Assembly (NCBI GenBank): GCA_022482785.1
Contig: JAKVON010000001.1
Coordinates: 186,001-250,000, forward strand
Source of the DNA: Atopobiaceae bacterium
Lineage (GTDB): Bacteria; Actinomycetota; Coriobacteriia; Coriobacteriales; Atopobiaceae
Reading direction: 5' to 3'
Length of the DNA stretch: 64,000 bases
Shown here: one piece after another, positions 17,791-27,067 of the stretch
Position numbering within the stretch: position 1 is the stretch's first letter
Layout of the letters: each line of letters opens with the position of its first letter
Notes under the pieces: model-generated
What the model saw: the letters and a program-made list of their open reading frames with translations, nothing else
The model's database searches: none
What the model was told of the DNA's origin: nothing
Made by a program: the position numbers and the translations under genes

Positions 17791-19393
17791 CTACTTGCCG
17801 AGGAGCTCGGCGAGGTCGGCCTCGGGTGTGGTCGTGGGGGCGAGGCCGTAGGTCTTCACCAGGTAGTCGAGCACGTTCGGCGAGACGAACGCGGGGAGCG
17901 TCGGGCCCGAGCTTGATGTCGTGGACGCCGAGGGCGAGCAGGGTGAGCAGCACGGCCACGGCCTTCTGCTCGTACCAGGAGAGCACGAACGAGAGGGGCA
18001 GCTCGTTGACGCCGCACCCGAAGGCGTCGGCCAGGGCGAGGGCGACCTGCACGGCGCCGTAGGCGTCGTTGCACTGGCCCATGTCGAGGATGCGAGGAAG
18101 CCCCGCGACCTCGCCCAGGTCGAGGTCGTTGAAGCGGTACTTGCCGCAGGCAAGAGTGAGGACGACGGAGTCCGCAGGGGTCTGCCTGACCAGCTCGGTG
18201 AAGTAGTTGCGCCCCGGACGCGCCCCGTCGCAGCCGCCCACCAGGAAGAAGTGGCTTATCTTGCCCTCCTTGACCGCCGAGACGATGTCCCCGGCGTGGT
18301 CGAGCACGAAGCCTCGGCCGAAGCCCGTGGTGACCTGGGTGCCTCCGTTGACGCCGTGCATCTCGTGGGCCTCAGGGTATCCGCCCAGTTCGATGGCGCG
18401 GTCGATGACGGCGGAGAAGTCCTTCGTCCCCGCGACTTCGTCGACGTGGGCGAGGCCGGGATAGGCCACGACCTCCGTGGTGAACACGCGGTCCGCGTAG
18501 CTCGCCCTGGGCGGCATGAGGCAGTTCGTGGTGAACAGCACCGGCGCCGGGATGCCGTCGAACTCCTTGCGCTGGTTCTGCCACGCGGTGCCGAAGTTGC
18601 CCTTGAGCTGGGGATGGGCCTTGAGCTTGGGGTAGCCGTGCGCAGGGAGCATCTCGCCGTGGGTGTAGACGTTCACGCCGCGGCCGTCGGTCTGCTCGAG
18701 CAGCAGCTCGAGGTCGCGCAGGTCGTGGCCAGTGACCACGACGAAGGGACCGGGCTCGACCGCGAGGGGCACGGTCGTGGGAACGGGGTCGCCGTAGGTG
18801 GAGGTGTTCGCCTCGTCGAGAAGCGCCATGCACGCGAGGTTGGCGCGGCCCGCCTCCTCGACGAAGGGCAGCATCTCGGCGAACTCGGTCTCGTAGCCGA
18901 TGGCGAAGAGGGCGCGGTACATGAACTCGCTGATCGCCGGATCCCTGCGGCCGAGCACCATGGCGTGGTAGGCATAGGCGGACATCCCGCGGAGCGCGAA
19001 GAGCACGATCGACTTGACCGAGCGCAGGTCCTCGTCGGCCCCCCAGAGCTCGGAGAGGTCGTAGTCCTCGACACGGCCGCACTCGGAGGTGCAGTCCGAG
19101 CAGTCCGGGGCGAGCCGCTCGCGCTCGGCGTGCACGCGGTCGATGACGCCGCGCACGGCGACCGGGTCGAAGTCGACGTTGGTGATGGTCGTGAAGAGCC
19201 CCTCGAGCAGGACCCTATCGGTCTGGGCATCGGGGTCCCTGAGCTCGGTCGCGCGGGCGAGCCCCACGAGCGCGCCCGTGAGCTCGTCCTGCAAGCCCGC
19301 CACCTCGGCAGGCTTCCCGCACACACCAGCACGACCCGTGCATCCCGAGCATCCCGCGGTCTGCTCGCACTGGAAGCAGAACATCTCACCCAT
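17791..19393 (-). CDS. hcp: Hydroxylamine reductase / hybrid-cluster protein, with a single-base frameshift near the C-terminus
   Basis: The start is ATG 19393 (GGGAGGAG site). The protein shows the Hcp fingerprint: N-terminal cluster CFQCEQTAGCSGC followed by AGVCGKP, then HGEMLPAHGYP, TTNCLMPP, GGCDGARPGRNYF and LACGKYRFN, which hold the hybrid-cluster ligands. It would reduce nitric oxide or hydroxylamine in anaerobic nitrosative-stress defence. At about 17903-17908 the frame breaks: there is one C too many in GGGCCCG. Reading across it restores GPTLPAFVSPNVLDYL and ends at 17791, a normal Hcp C-terminus of 533 residues. With the extra base the frame instead runs in phase into the ferredoxin gene. 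It could be a sequencing error or a real mutation. All catalytic residues precede the break. Confidence 0.88.
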
Positions 19394-19456
19394 CGTCGGC
19401 TCCTCCCGTCGAAACTTCGTCTTGAGGAGAGTAGACTCCAATGCGCAGGCATTGTC

Positions 19457-19472
19457 TGTTGTATTTACAACA
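19457..19472. promoter_or_regulatory. Crp/Fnr-type operator in the hcp-regulator gap
   Basis: TGTTGTATTTACAACA is a palindrome with 7-bp arms and a 2-bp centre, midway in the 100-bp gap between divergent hcp and the Crp/Fnr-family gene. It is 21 bp before the regulator start and 64 bp before the hcp start. Placement and symmetry fit binding by the neighbouring regulator, with autoregulation. Confidence 0.65.
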
Positions 19473-19493
19473 AACGCGAAAAGAGGGCCTACC

Positions 19494-20198
19494 ATGCCGC
19501 CGAGCGACGAGATGATCCGGGCCTGCGAGGGCTGCGCCCTCTTCGAGGGCATCGACAAGGGCGATCTTCCCGCCTTGCTGGGATGCCTCGGGGCACGCGA
19601 GCGCTCCTTCCGGAAGGATGACTTCGTGCTGCGCGCCGATACGGAGACGAGGCGCTTCGGTCTCGTCGCCTGCGGCGTGGTCATCATGCAGAAGGAGGAT
19701 GCCTGGGGCAACCGCAGCGTCGTAGGAACCGCGGCGGAGGGCGACACCTTCGCGGAGAGCTTCGCGTGCGCCGCCCGCCCCCTGCTGGTGAGCGTCGTGG
19801 CGCAGACGGATTGCACGATCCTGTTCCTCGACGCGGGCAGGCTCCTCAAGACCTGCTCCTCTGCCTGCGCGTTCCACACGCGGCTCATCGAGAACCTGGT
19901 CGCAGACGTCGCGGGCAAGAACGTCGCCCTCAACGGCAAGCTCGGGCACCTCGCGCAGCGCACCACGCGCGAGAAGGTGCTGAGCTATCTCGACGCGCAG
20001 TCGAGGCGCGCGGGGTCTGCTCGGTTCGACATCCCCCTCGACCGGCAGCAGCTCGCCGACTACCTCTGCGTGAACCGCAGCGCGCTCTCCGCGGAGCTCT
20101 CGCACATGCGCGAGGAGGGGATCATCGCGTATCGCCGCAACCGCTTCGAGCTGCTCGGGGCGAGGCCGACGGGCCAGCGGCCAGGTCGCGTCCCGTGA
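19494..20198 (+). CDS. Crp/Fnr family transcriptional regulator (HcpR-like by context)
   Basis: The protein has 234 residues. An N-terminal cyclic-nucleotide-binding-like beta barrel (about 15-130) is followed by the dimerisation helix and a C-terminal Crp-type helix-turn-helix (about 165-220): IPLDRQQLADYLCVNRSALSAELSHMREEGII. Several cysteines (CEGC near residue 11, CLG, CSSAC) could serve in redox or NO sensing, but no FNR-type cluster arrangement is clear. ATG 19494 follows AAGAGGG. It is divergent from hcp with a shared palindrome, which points to a regulator of the nitrosative-stress operon. It is convergent with the next gene, with only 12 bp between the stops. Confidence 0.88.
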   Translation: MPPSDEMIRACEGCALFEGIDKGDLPALLGCLGARERSFRKDDFVLRADTETRRFGLVACGVVIMQKEDAWGNRSVVGTAAEGDTFAESFACAARPLLVSVVAQTDCTILFLDAGRLLKTCSSACAFHTRLIENLVADVAGKNVALNGKLGHLAQRTTREKVLSYLDAQSRRAGSARFDIPLDRQQLADYLCVNRSALSAELSHMREEGIIAYRRNRFELLGARPTGQRPGRVP

Positions 20199-20210
20199 CC
20201 GGCCGTGGCC

Positions 20211-21287
20211 TCACGCGCGCTCGATCTCCCCGCAGAGCTCGATCAGCCTCTCGGCCTTCCTCGCATTGCGCGGGCCCTTCCCCTGGATCATCTCGAGCAG
20301 CTCCTCGACCCGCGCCGCATCCCCGCCTTGATGGAAGACGTCCGCGACGCAGAGGTTCAGGAGCGCCACCCCCGAGAAGAAGATGTCGATGTCCTTGCCC
20401 TGCATCTGTCGATGCGCGATCTCGAACGCGAGGTCGGAGTCGTCGTCGAGCAGGCGCGCCATGTCGCCGAGCGTGCCCTTCCCCAGCCAACGGAACGCGT
20501 CGAGGTAGACCAGGGGGTTCGACCGCTCGACGTCGGCCCCGTTGACGGAGGCGATTCGCTGGACGAGGGGCTCGAAGGGCGACGACGTGAGCCACTGGTC
20601 GTACGAGGCCTCGTTGAGGGAGATGTCGTCGAGCGCGGCGCGGTCCTTGAGGCTGCGCCTGACCTGGCCGCAATACTCCTCGATGCCGCCGCGGATGTTC
20701 TCGAACTCCTCGTCCGCTATCTCGAGGAGGCCCGCGAGCCGGTTGAACTCCCGGGTGAGCTCCTTGGGGAGCGGATAGCTCGACTTGTAGCCCAGGTCGT
20801 GCTGGATCTCCGCCCAGACGTGCTGGAGCACGGAGCGCAGCTGTATCTCGAAGCGATAGACGTTCACGTTGGGGTGGGCGGCGTTGTGGTAGACGGCCTT
20901 GGGAATCCGGCAGACGTAATGCAGGGAGAGGTACCCGAAGCGGTCGGGGTCGAGCACGGCGCGCTTGTCGATGGAGTTCTCCCAGTCGACCTCGAAGACG
21001 GACTCGATGAGCCTGGCGACCTCGTCGACGTCGTCTGCGAAGTAGGTGACCACGCGAGCCCCGAGGATGTCGGTGACGTCGGCGAGCGCACGGTACTTCT
21101 GCCCCTTGAGGTCGAGCTTTCCCGCGAGGCTCTCCTCGGCCTTGATGCGCGCCGCCACGGCGTTCACCGCCAGGCCGCTCTCGGAGATCGCCCCCTCGAG
21201 CTGCTCGAGCACGATGTCCTGCATGATCCCGTAGTCGGGAAGGGCCTTCCGGTACTCGCCGAGAATCGCCTCGCAGTGCTTGTCCAT
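20211..21287 (-). CDS. RelA/SpoT-domain protein (small alarmone synthetase-like)
   Basis: This is a 358-residue soluble protein without HD hydrolase, TGS or ACT domains. The RelA/SpoT nucleotidyltransferase fold covers about residues 30-190, with VTDILGARVVTYFADDV, GYLSLHYVCRI and FEIQLRSVLQHVWAEIQHDLGYK; the last is the conserved catalytic motif holding EIQ and H. The remaining C-terminal half is helical and of unknown role. It may make (p)ppGpp or a related alarmone, or act as a toxic pyrophosphokinase. It stands alone, convergent with the Crp/Fnr gene. ATG 21287 follows GGAAGG. Confidence 0.85.
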   Translation of the reverse strand: MDKHCEAILGEYRKALPDYGIMQDIVLEQLEGAISESGLAVNAVAARIKAEESLAGKLDLKGQKYRALADVTDILGARVVTYFADDVDEVARLIESVFEVDWENSIDKRAVLDPDRFGYLSLHYVCRIPKAVYHNAAHPNVNVYRFEIQLRSVLQHVWAEIQHDLGYKSSYPLPKELTREFNRLAGLLEIADEEFENIRGGIEEYCGQVRRSLKDRAALDDISLNEASYDQWLTSSPFEPLVQRIASVNGADVERSNPLVYLDAFRWLGKGTLGDMARLLDDDSDLAFEIAHRQMQGKDIDIFFSGVALLNLCVADVFHQGGDAARVEELLEMIQGKGPRNARKAERLIELCGEIERA

Positions 21288-21329
21288 TCGGTTGCCTTCC
21301 CCGTCAGGGCATGACGAGACCCAGGGTGC

Positions 21330-21635
21330 CTAGCACCTCTTGTTGGATCTCGGACCGCTCTTCCCCGACACGGAGTCGAGCTCGTCGCGCTGGGACTTCA
21401 TATCCGAGGAGGCGTCGCCGACGCCACCCGCCACCGCGTCGAGCTGGTCCTCCGAGATGGCCTTGTCGGCCCGGATGGACTGCAGTCTGTCGAACGCCCG
21501 GGATGCCTCTCCGATGGTGCCGTGCAGCCCATAGCTCGCCGCGAGTGCCTGGAGCTCCTGCGCGTTCTCGCACCTCTCCGCCTTGGCCCTGAACTCCTCG
21601 TTGCCACTCAGCTCCTCATAGCTCCTGCCAACCAT
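21330..21635 (-). CDS. Nif11-like leader peptide, possible RiPP precursor
   Basis: The protein has 101 residues. It shows the Nif11 pattern: an amphipathic start with FRAKAERCENAQELQALAASYGL, then ISEDQLDAVAGG, which ends in the double glycine where leader peptides of NHLP/Nif11 type are cut. After the GG there is a polar Ser/Lys-rich core of about 31 residues ending in KRC. No modification enzyme or exporter is next to it, so it is an orphan. ATG 21635 follows a GGGAGAC site. A second peptide of this kind is at 57466-57687. Whether the core is modified and exported is unknown. Confidence 0.75.
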   Translation of the reverse strand: MVGRSYEELSGNEEFRAKAERCENAQELQALAASYGLHGTIGEASRAFDRLQSIRADKAISEDQLDAVAGGVGDASSDMKSQRDELDSVSGKSGPRSNKRC

Positions 21636-21854
21636 GGCCGTCTCCCTTCTCGTCCTGTCCGAAGCCCCTCACGGGGCGATTGCCGTTCCATGCAGATATG
21701 CCATGAGACGCCATCCCGGCAAAGCCCCATTCCCGCAGGCGTTGGAACTTTTCCCGAATACGGTCGTCGGGGAGCCGTGAGGATGGGGGCGACACGGCGG
21801 CGGGAAGACGGCGTTGAAGCTTTCTTAATGTCGCGGACGCCTTCCAACTGGGAC

Positions 21855-23555
21855 CTATCCCTCCGGCAGCTCGTCGACGAGGGCACCGAAGAACCTCTCC
21901 TTGATGGGATTGTCAATCAGGCTCACGGGCTTGATCTGAGGTGCCGCGGTGCCGTTCTTGTGAGCCATCATCTCGCGATAGAGGACGTGCGTCTGGGGCT
22001 GGTTGAAGACGAGCTCCAGCGGGGCGAACATGCCCTTCTGGACCTTCGCGCCATAGGAGGGGTTGGCCTTCTCCATCGCCTCCTCGAGGATCCTCGCGTA
22101 GGCGGAGAGGGGGCGGTCGTATCTCGACTCGACTGGCTCCAGGTAGAGCTTGTAGCGGTTGGGGTACTCGTCGGTTATGGCCTGGATGGCATACTCGATG
22201 ACCTCGAGGCCGGTCTCCTCCTGGAGCCGCTCGACGCTCCACTTGAGGTGGCGCATGTTGGTCTTCTCGCCGGCCATGTTGATGACCTGTCCCAGCCTGT
22301 AGCGGAACTCCACCTTCGGGGTCTTGTTGTAGAAGTCCGTGACCTCGACGACGTCGCCCATGCGATAGCGGTAGAACCCCGAGAGGTTGGTGATGACGGT
22401 CTCGTACTCGTGGTTGAGCTCGAGCTGCGCCACGTCGAGCGTGGGAGGGTTCTCGTCGTAGGCGTGCTCGAGGGGTATGAACTCGAAATAGCCGGCGGTG
22501 GTGGTCATGAGGAAGCTCGTCTCCTCGACCCCGTCGGCGACGCCGAACAGGCCCTCGCTCGCGCTCAGCGTGACGTTGTCGAACGGGACCGGCCCCGTGT
22601 AGCGGCGGAGCATCTCGGAGTGCGTGGCGAACCCGCCGGTGCCGATGGCATAGACGAACTGGAGCCCGGGCCAGAGCTTGGGGACGACGGGCTTGGTGTC
22701 GACCTTCTCGAACGCCCTCCTGATCTCCTCGGCACGCTCCGGCATGGGCTTGATCCTCTTCATCACCGACGCCCGGGCGTCGTCGGAGATCTTCACCTCG
22801 TCGTTTATAGTGCCCGTGCGGATGTCTTCCACCAGCATGTCGATGTTTCGCTCCATGTAGATGAAGACGTAGAGAATCATGGTCGCGAACGTGGAGGTGA
22901 GGGCCGACACCTTGGGGCTCGTGAGCATGAAGCGCGCGTGGAGGTAGCTGGCATCGGTCTCCTCGTCGCGGAAGATGGCCTCCTCGGGGGTCGCGTAGAG
23001 GTACTTGAGGAGCGGCCTCATCTTGAGCATGTACATGCCCGAGCCCGAGCCCTTCGGCCTGCCCTTGGCATCGTAGGTGACCTTGGTCTCGAGGAAGATG
23101 TAGGCCAGGTCGCTCGAGAGCCGCTGCCCCTTGCCGCGGAGGTAGTCGTCGATGACCGCATAGGCGTACGCGAGCTCGCAGGAGAAGTGGACGCCCATCA
23201 TCGCCTTGGACTGCGGGATGTGCTTGGGGACCCCCACGCTTCCCGACGTCGCGGAGAAGACCTCGGGGTCCTTCGCCTGCAGGACGTTCGACTCGCCGGC
23301 GAGCATGCGCTCGATGGGCTCGGCGTAGTCGGCATAGGTCGTGAGGGGCACGCGCTCCCTGTACTGCCGGGCCGTCTCGATCTGCGCGAAGCCGTGCGCC
23401 CGCCCGAACTCGGTCGCCTCGTTCTCGCGGACGAGGCCCATGAGCAGCTCCTCCTGGGCAGCCCTCGGATCCCTGGACTGCTCGTGGACGAGGGCGCGCT
23501 GCTTCTTGCCCACCGAGACGAACACGTCGTTGGAAATCTTCGTGAGGATGCCCAT
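21855..23555 (-). CDS. GH3 auxin-responsive promoter family protein (acyl-adenylate-forming, amido synthetase-like)
   Basis: This is a 566-residue protein of the GH3 family, relatives of the ANL adenylating enzymes. Visible family motifs are FSATSGSVGVPKHIP (nucleotide-binding loop, about 97-111), a YGASEG-like region VTLSASEGLFGV, and FYRYRMGDVVEV near the ligand site. GH3 enzymes in plants couple amino acids to acyl acids with ATP; bacterial members are poorly characterised, so the substrate is unknown. ATG 23555 has a GGGG site 4 bp upstream; the longer frame to 23978 has no support. A CTTAA-rich palindrome at 23708 lies in the 328-bp gap before it. Confidence 0.88.
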   Translation of the reverse strand: MGILTKISNDVFVSVGKKQRALVHEQSRDPRAAQEELLMGLVRENEATEFGRAHGFAQIETARQYRERVPLTTYADYAEPIERMLAGESNVLQAKDPEVFSATSGSVGVPKHIPQSKAMMGVHFSCELAYAYAVIDDYLRGKGQRLSSDLAYIFLETKVTYDAKGRPKGSGSGMYMLKMRPLLKYLYATPEEAIFRDEETDASYLHARFMLTSPKVSALTSTFATMILYVFIYMERNIDMLVEDIRTGTINDEVKISDDARASVMKRIKPMPERAEEIRRAFEKVDTKPVVPKLWPGLQFVYAIGTGGFATHSEMLRRYTGPVPFDNVTLSASEGLFGVADGVEETSFLMTTTAGYFEFIPLEHAYDENPPTLDVAQLELNHEYETVITNLSGFYRYRMGDVVEVTDFYNKTPKVEFRYRLGQVINMAGEKTNMRHLKWSVERLQEETGLEVIEYAIQAITDEYPNRYKLYLEPVESRYDRPLSAYARILEEAMEKANPSYGAKVQKGMFAPLELVFNQPQTHVLYREMMAHKNGTAAPQIKPVSLIDNPIKERFFGALVDELPEG

Positions 23556-23707
23556 GGTGCCCCCTGAGTTCTCCGCCTGGTCGCGATGCGTCCCGAGGAC
23601 AGTGTCGACGCGCGTCCGGGCACGGGTGGGGGCACGTCGGCAAGCGGGCGCAGGGGGGCAAGCGAGGGTTCGGGAGGCCGCCCTCCTGACGGCCTCCCGA
23701 AGCCCAA

Positions 23708-23725
23708 GTTTAAGGTTTCTTAAAC
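23708..23725. promoter_or_regulatory. Palindromic CTTAA-type regulatory site
   Basis: GTTTAAG-GTTT-CTTAAAC has perfect 7-bp arms. It lies between the divergent GH3 gene and the small membrane protein gene. Related sequences with TTTCTTAA occur at about 21824-21832 and 35107-35116, each upstream of a gene. The rest of the 328-bp gap (23556-23883) holds no gene that I can support. Confidence 0.45.
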
Positions 23726-23883
23726 AATCGCCGAGGACGTCACGGAAGGGCGGGAAGGCCCTCGAAGCGTCCGCGGGACCGAGTCGGGCGTTTTGCGGAT
23801 GCGTGGGACTTTTCGGGGACCCGCCTCGCGCCGCTGCCCGAGAATAACGTAGGACAGCGGCAAGCGACCGTACGGAGGAAGAC

Positions 23884-24279
23884 ATGTCGACGGAGAGAAA
23901 GATCGTCAAGGTGATTGGCCTCATCGTTTTTCTGCTGGGCTTCATGGCGCTCATACCGGGAATAAAGGCGTTCGTCACGGGAGGCGTGACGGTATCGAGC
24001 TACAGGCTCTTCGAGGGCAGCTTCGACCTGGTCTTCGCGGCGGTCAACTTCGCCATCGGCGTCCTGGGCATCAGGGGCGCGAACACCCCCTCGAAGTCGG
24101 GCCCCTTCAAGACGCTCTGCCTCGTGTGCGCCTCTGCCGAGGCCATCTGCCTGGTCGTCGTGCTGATCGTCTTCGGGACCGCCGTCGTCCAGTTCCTCCC
24201 CGTCATCGTGCCCTACTTCGCCGTCCTGGTGGCGGGATACGTGTTCGGCCGGAAGGTGTACGAGAAGTCCCAGAAGTAG
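23884..24279 (+). CDS. Small four-helix membrane protein
   Basis: This is a 131-residue protein with four predicted membrane helices (about 8-30, 45-65, 75-98 and 100-120) and charged ends. A strong GGAGGAAGAC site precedes ATG 23884. No family motif is recognised. It is divergent from the GH3 gene and convergent with the response-regulator gene. The product is real by its ribosome binding site and coherent hydrophobic pattern, but its function is unknown. Confidence 0.75.
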   Translation: MSTERKIVKVIGLIVFLLGFMALIPGIKAFVTGGVTVSSYRLFEGSFDLVFAAVNFAIGVLGIRGANTPSKSGPFKTLCLVCASAEAICLVVVLIVFGTAVVQFLPVIVPYFAVLVAGYVFGRKVYEKSQK

Positions 24280-24317
24280 GGCCGCGGCTCGTTTCGCACC
24301 CAGAAGGGCCAAGGGCC

Positions 24318-25031
24318 CTACCACGTCACGCGATAGCCCTGCCCGCGCCTCGACTCGATGGCCACGCCATACGGCGCGAGCTTGCGGCGCAGCGACGAGA
24401 TGTGGTTGTGGACGGCATGCACGTCGCCGTTGGGGTCTGCGTTCCATGCGCCGCGGAACAGCTCCTCGGCTGTGAGCCAGCTGCCCCGGACCCCGCACAG
24501 GAGCTCGAGCACCGCGTACTCGTGGGGCGAGAGGAGCAGGTCGTGGCCGCCGACGAAGACCTGATGCGCCGAGTCGTGCCACTCGAGCGGCCCCGTGCGC
24601 GCCTCGCGCGGGCGGGCCAGGCGGGCCCCCCTTCTCAGGAGTGCCTCCACCCTCAGGAGCAGCTCATCGGTGAGATAGGGCTTGCCCAGGTAGTCGTCGC
24701 CGCCCCGGCGCAGCCCCTCCACCACGTCCGTGGGCGTGTTGAGCGCGGAGAGGAACAGTATCCGCACATCGGACTCCTCGCGCAGCTCGCGGCAGAGGTC
24801 GAGGCCGCTGCCGTCGGGCAGGAGGATGTCGAGGATCACGAGGTCGGGCTGCTCGCGAGCCACCGCCTCGCGGCCGGCGGCGAGCGTGCGGGCACACGCC
24901 ACCTCATAGCCGGCAAGCTCGAGCAGATCCCGGTTGGCGGCCATGATGTCGCCGTCGTCCTCGACGATGAGGATCCTCGCGAGCGTCTCGTCGCGATGCT
25001 GGCCGGCAGCCCGAGGCGCGCCTTGTCCCAT
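24318..25031 (-). CDS. OmpR-family response regulator
   Basis: The protein has 237 residues. A receiver domain (about 18-135) has acidic EDD, phospho-acceptor Asp68 (LVILDILLPDGSG), Ser/Thr at LFLSAL and Lys at GKPYL. The C-terminal winged helix (about 145-235) includes LSPHEYAVLELLCG and the recognition region DVHAVHNHISSLRRKL. ATG 25031 is preferred because GGGGGAG lies 8 bp upstream; a GTG at 25040 would overlap the kinase stop by 4 bp. Its partner is the immediately upstream 7TM-DISM kinase, and the two are translationally coupled. Target genes are not evident. Confidence 0.9.
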   Translation of the reverse strand: MGQGAPRAAGQHRDETLARILIVEDDGDIMAANRDLLELAGYEVACARTLAAGREAVAREQPDLVILDILLPDGSGLDLCRELREESDVRILFLSALNTPTDVVEGLRRGGDDYLGKPYLTDELLLRVEALLRRGARLARPREARTGPLEWHDSAHQVFVGGHDLLLSPHEYAVLELLCGVRGSWLTAEELFRGAWNADPNGDVHAVHNHISSLRRKLAPYGVAIESRRGQGYRVTW

Positions 25032-25036
25032 GCCCG

Positions 25037-27067
25037 TCACTCCCCCGTCTCCGCATCACCCGCAGGCAGCGTGAACGTCACCGTGGTGCCCTCGCCGGGC
25101 ACGCTCTCGAGCCTGATGGTGCCACCGCCGTCCTCCACGATCTGCCGGCAGAGGGCAAGTCCCAACCCCGAGCCGGCATCGCCGCTCACGCCGCTCTCGA
25201 ACGCATGCGCGGCGAGCTCGGCCGACATGCCGGTACCGTGGTCGGTCACGCTCACCTCCACGCCCCCGCCATCGGTCGCATGCGCCGACAGGATGATGAC
25301 CGCCTGGCTGCAATGCCTGTTCGCGTTGACGATGAGGTTGTAGAGCACCTGGAGCACCCCGTCGGGCACGAAGCTCGCGACGAGGGGCTTGGCGGGGACG
25401 TGCACCGCCACGTGGTTGCCGTGACGTGCGCACACCGGATCGCAGAACGTCGCAGCCCTGCGCAGCACAGGCGCCACGTCATCCGTGGTGCGCGCGACGC
25501 GCCTGCCCCTCTCGGCGTCCATGTCCTTGATCTGCTCGACCATGCGGCCCAGGCGCACGGCCTCATGCTCGATCACGTCGAGGTTGGCCTCGGTGCGTTC
25601 GTTCACGGCACCCATCTGGAGCTGGCGCTTCGTGAGCCCCGCATAGCCGCCCATCACGGTGAGCGGCGTGCGCATCTCGTGGCTGATGTCGCGCATGAAG
25701 TCTGCCCTCATGCGGTAGAGGTCGGAGAGCTCGCGGTTGGCCTCGAGCATCTCCTCCTCGCGGTCGCCGGCGAGCTCGAGGGCCTCCTGCGCGCGGCGCA
25801 TCTCCAGGGTGAGCGCCACCATGTTGAGGAAGACGAAGGCCATCATCCCCACCTGGTTGAAGTTGAAGTCCGCGGTCTTGCGGTAGAGCACCGCGTCCAC
25901 GATGGCAGGCACCGCCACGCACAGGAACCCCACCGCCACGAGCAGGTACTCCGTGTGCCTCCACTCCTCGCGATGGCGCGTGACGCCCCAGATGACGCTC
26001 GCCGAGAAGACCGCGAGGTAGACGGCCTCCACGTAGACCACCCCCTGCGTCATGGGGCTGTAGACGGTGGACGGGAGGATGCCGTAGATCGCGATGCCCA
26101 CGCCGCAGAGGCCGTAGCCCACGCGCTGGACCACCCTGTTCGTGGCGCCACGGAACATCGCGTCGTAGAACAGCAGCAGGAGGAGCAGGGCGCAGACGAA
26201 CGAGGCGTGCTCGAGCCTATGGCCGAGGTACCAGTCGAGCTCGGGCAACAGCACCATCACGGGCTTGGGGTTCACGAAGGCATCACGCACCATAAGAGAG
26301 AGGCACGCGAAGGCGAACCACAGGAACTGCCTGCGTCCTGGGCTGAAGAGCCCCACGCCCAGAAAGAGGAGGCCCGCCGCCAGCAGCACGCCCAAGGGGA
26401 GCTCCGCGCGGAGCATGCTCGCCTCGGCGAGGTGGAACACCTGGTCCTGCGGTCCCAGGTAGAGCTCGAAGATGGAGCCCTTGGCATGGCAGAAGTTCGC
26501 CCTCTGGATGACGATCTGGGTGGTGTCGCCCGTCGCGGCGAAGGCGACCGTGTAGTGGCGCGTGCGCGGCACGAAGCCCTCGGCGGTGCCGCTCACCGTA
26601 CCCACCTCGGAGACGAGCTCGCCGTTCACCCACACCCTCTGGGCATAGGTGGCGCTGTCGGAGGTGAAGGCGTAGGTGTGCCCCGCCGGCAGGTTCAGCA
26701 CCAGGCGATACGTGCCGTAGCGACGCTCCTGGCGCTCGGCCTCGTTCGAGGTTCCGTCGTCGAGCGCGGGCAGGTCGGGTTCGCCCACGACACCCGCCGA
26801 GAAGTCCTCGGGGGTATAGAGAGCGTTGCCCCAGAAGTCGAACCTTCCGCGGCTGATTCTGCCGATGTCCGAGGTGAAGTCGAAGGTGGCGAGGTCATCG
26901 GCGGTGTCGACGCCGGTGACGGGAACGTTGGCGAGCCCGTTCAGCACGAGGAAGGTTGCGAGCAGCACGGCCACGAAGGCCAGCGTGGCGAGCCAGGGAA
27001 AGGCGCTCCGCATGCGCGCGGAACGCATGCCCCCCTCGGCTGGTAGTGCCCCTGTCGTCGCCTTCAT
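25037..27067 (-). CDS. 7TM-DISM sensor histidine kinase
   Basis: The protein has 676 residues. There is a signal or membrane helix (about 25-45), an extracytoplasmic beta-rich domain (about 55-210) of the 7TMR-DISM extracellular type with YGTYRLVLNLP, then seven membrane helices (about 215-420), a coiled linker, HisKA with His463 (DISHEMRTP), and HATPase_c with NLIVNANRH and GSGLGLALC. It lacks a receiver. Its stop overlaps or abuts the start of the OmpR-type regulator, so they form a two-component pair. DISM extracellular domains are predicted to bind carbohydrates or other small ligands. The start could also be the internal ATG at 27028 or 27013, since the ribosome binding site before 27067 is weak. 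Confidence 0.9.
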   Translation of the reverse strand: MKATTGALPAEGGMRSARMRSAFPWLATLAFVAVLLATFLVLNGLANVPVTGVDTADDLATFDFTSDIGRISRGRFDFWGNALYTPEDFSAGVVGEPDLPALDDGTSNEAERQERRYGTYRLVLNLPAGHTYAFTSDSATYAQRVWVNGELVSEVGTVSGTAEGFVPRTRHYTVAFAATGDTTQIVIQRANFCHAKGSIFELYLGPQDQVFHLAEASMLRAELPLGVLLAAGLLFLGVGLFSPGRRQFLWFAFACLSLMVRDAFVNPKPVMVLLPELDWYLGHRLEHASFVCALLLLLLFYDAMFRGATNRVVQRVGYGLCGVGIAIYGILPSTVYSPMTQGVVYVEAVYLAVFSASVIWGVTRHREEWRHTEYLLVAVGFLCVAVPAIVDAVLYRKTADFNFNQVGMMAFVFLNMVALTLEMRRAQEALELAGDREEEMLEANRELSDLYRMRADFMRDISHEMRTPLTVMGGYAGLTKRQLQMGAVNERTEANLDVIEHEAVRLGRMVEQIKDMDAERGRRVARTTDDVAPVLRRAATFCDPVCARHGNHVAVHVPAKPLVASFVPDGVLQVLYNLIVNANRHCSQAVIILSAHATDGGGVEVSVTDHGTGMSAELAAHAFESGVSGDAGSGLGLALCRQIVEDGGGTIRLESVPGEGTTVTFTLPAGDAETGE

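Noticed and set aside
16988-19393. Genuine Hcp-ferredoxin fusion protein
   Set aside because: The fused part between the two domains is an out-of-frame Arg/Pro-rich translation, while the normal Hcp C-terminus is present in the next frame and the ferredoxin has its own strong ribosome binding site.
21522-23567. 681-codon plus-strand frame opposite the GH3 gene
   Set aside because: Antisense shadow: the GH3 motifs are on the minus strand, and this frame has a low-complexity composition and no start signal.
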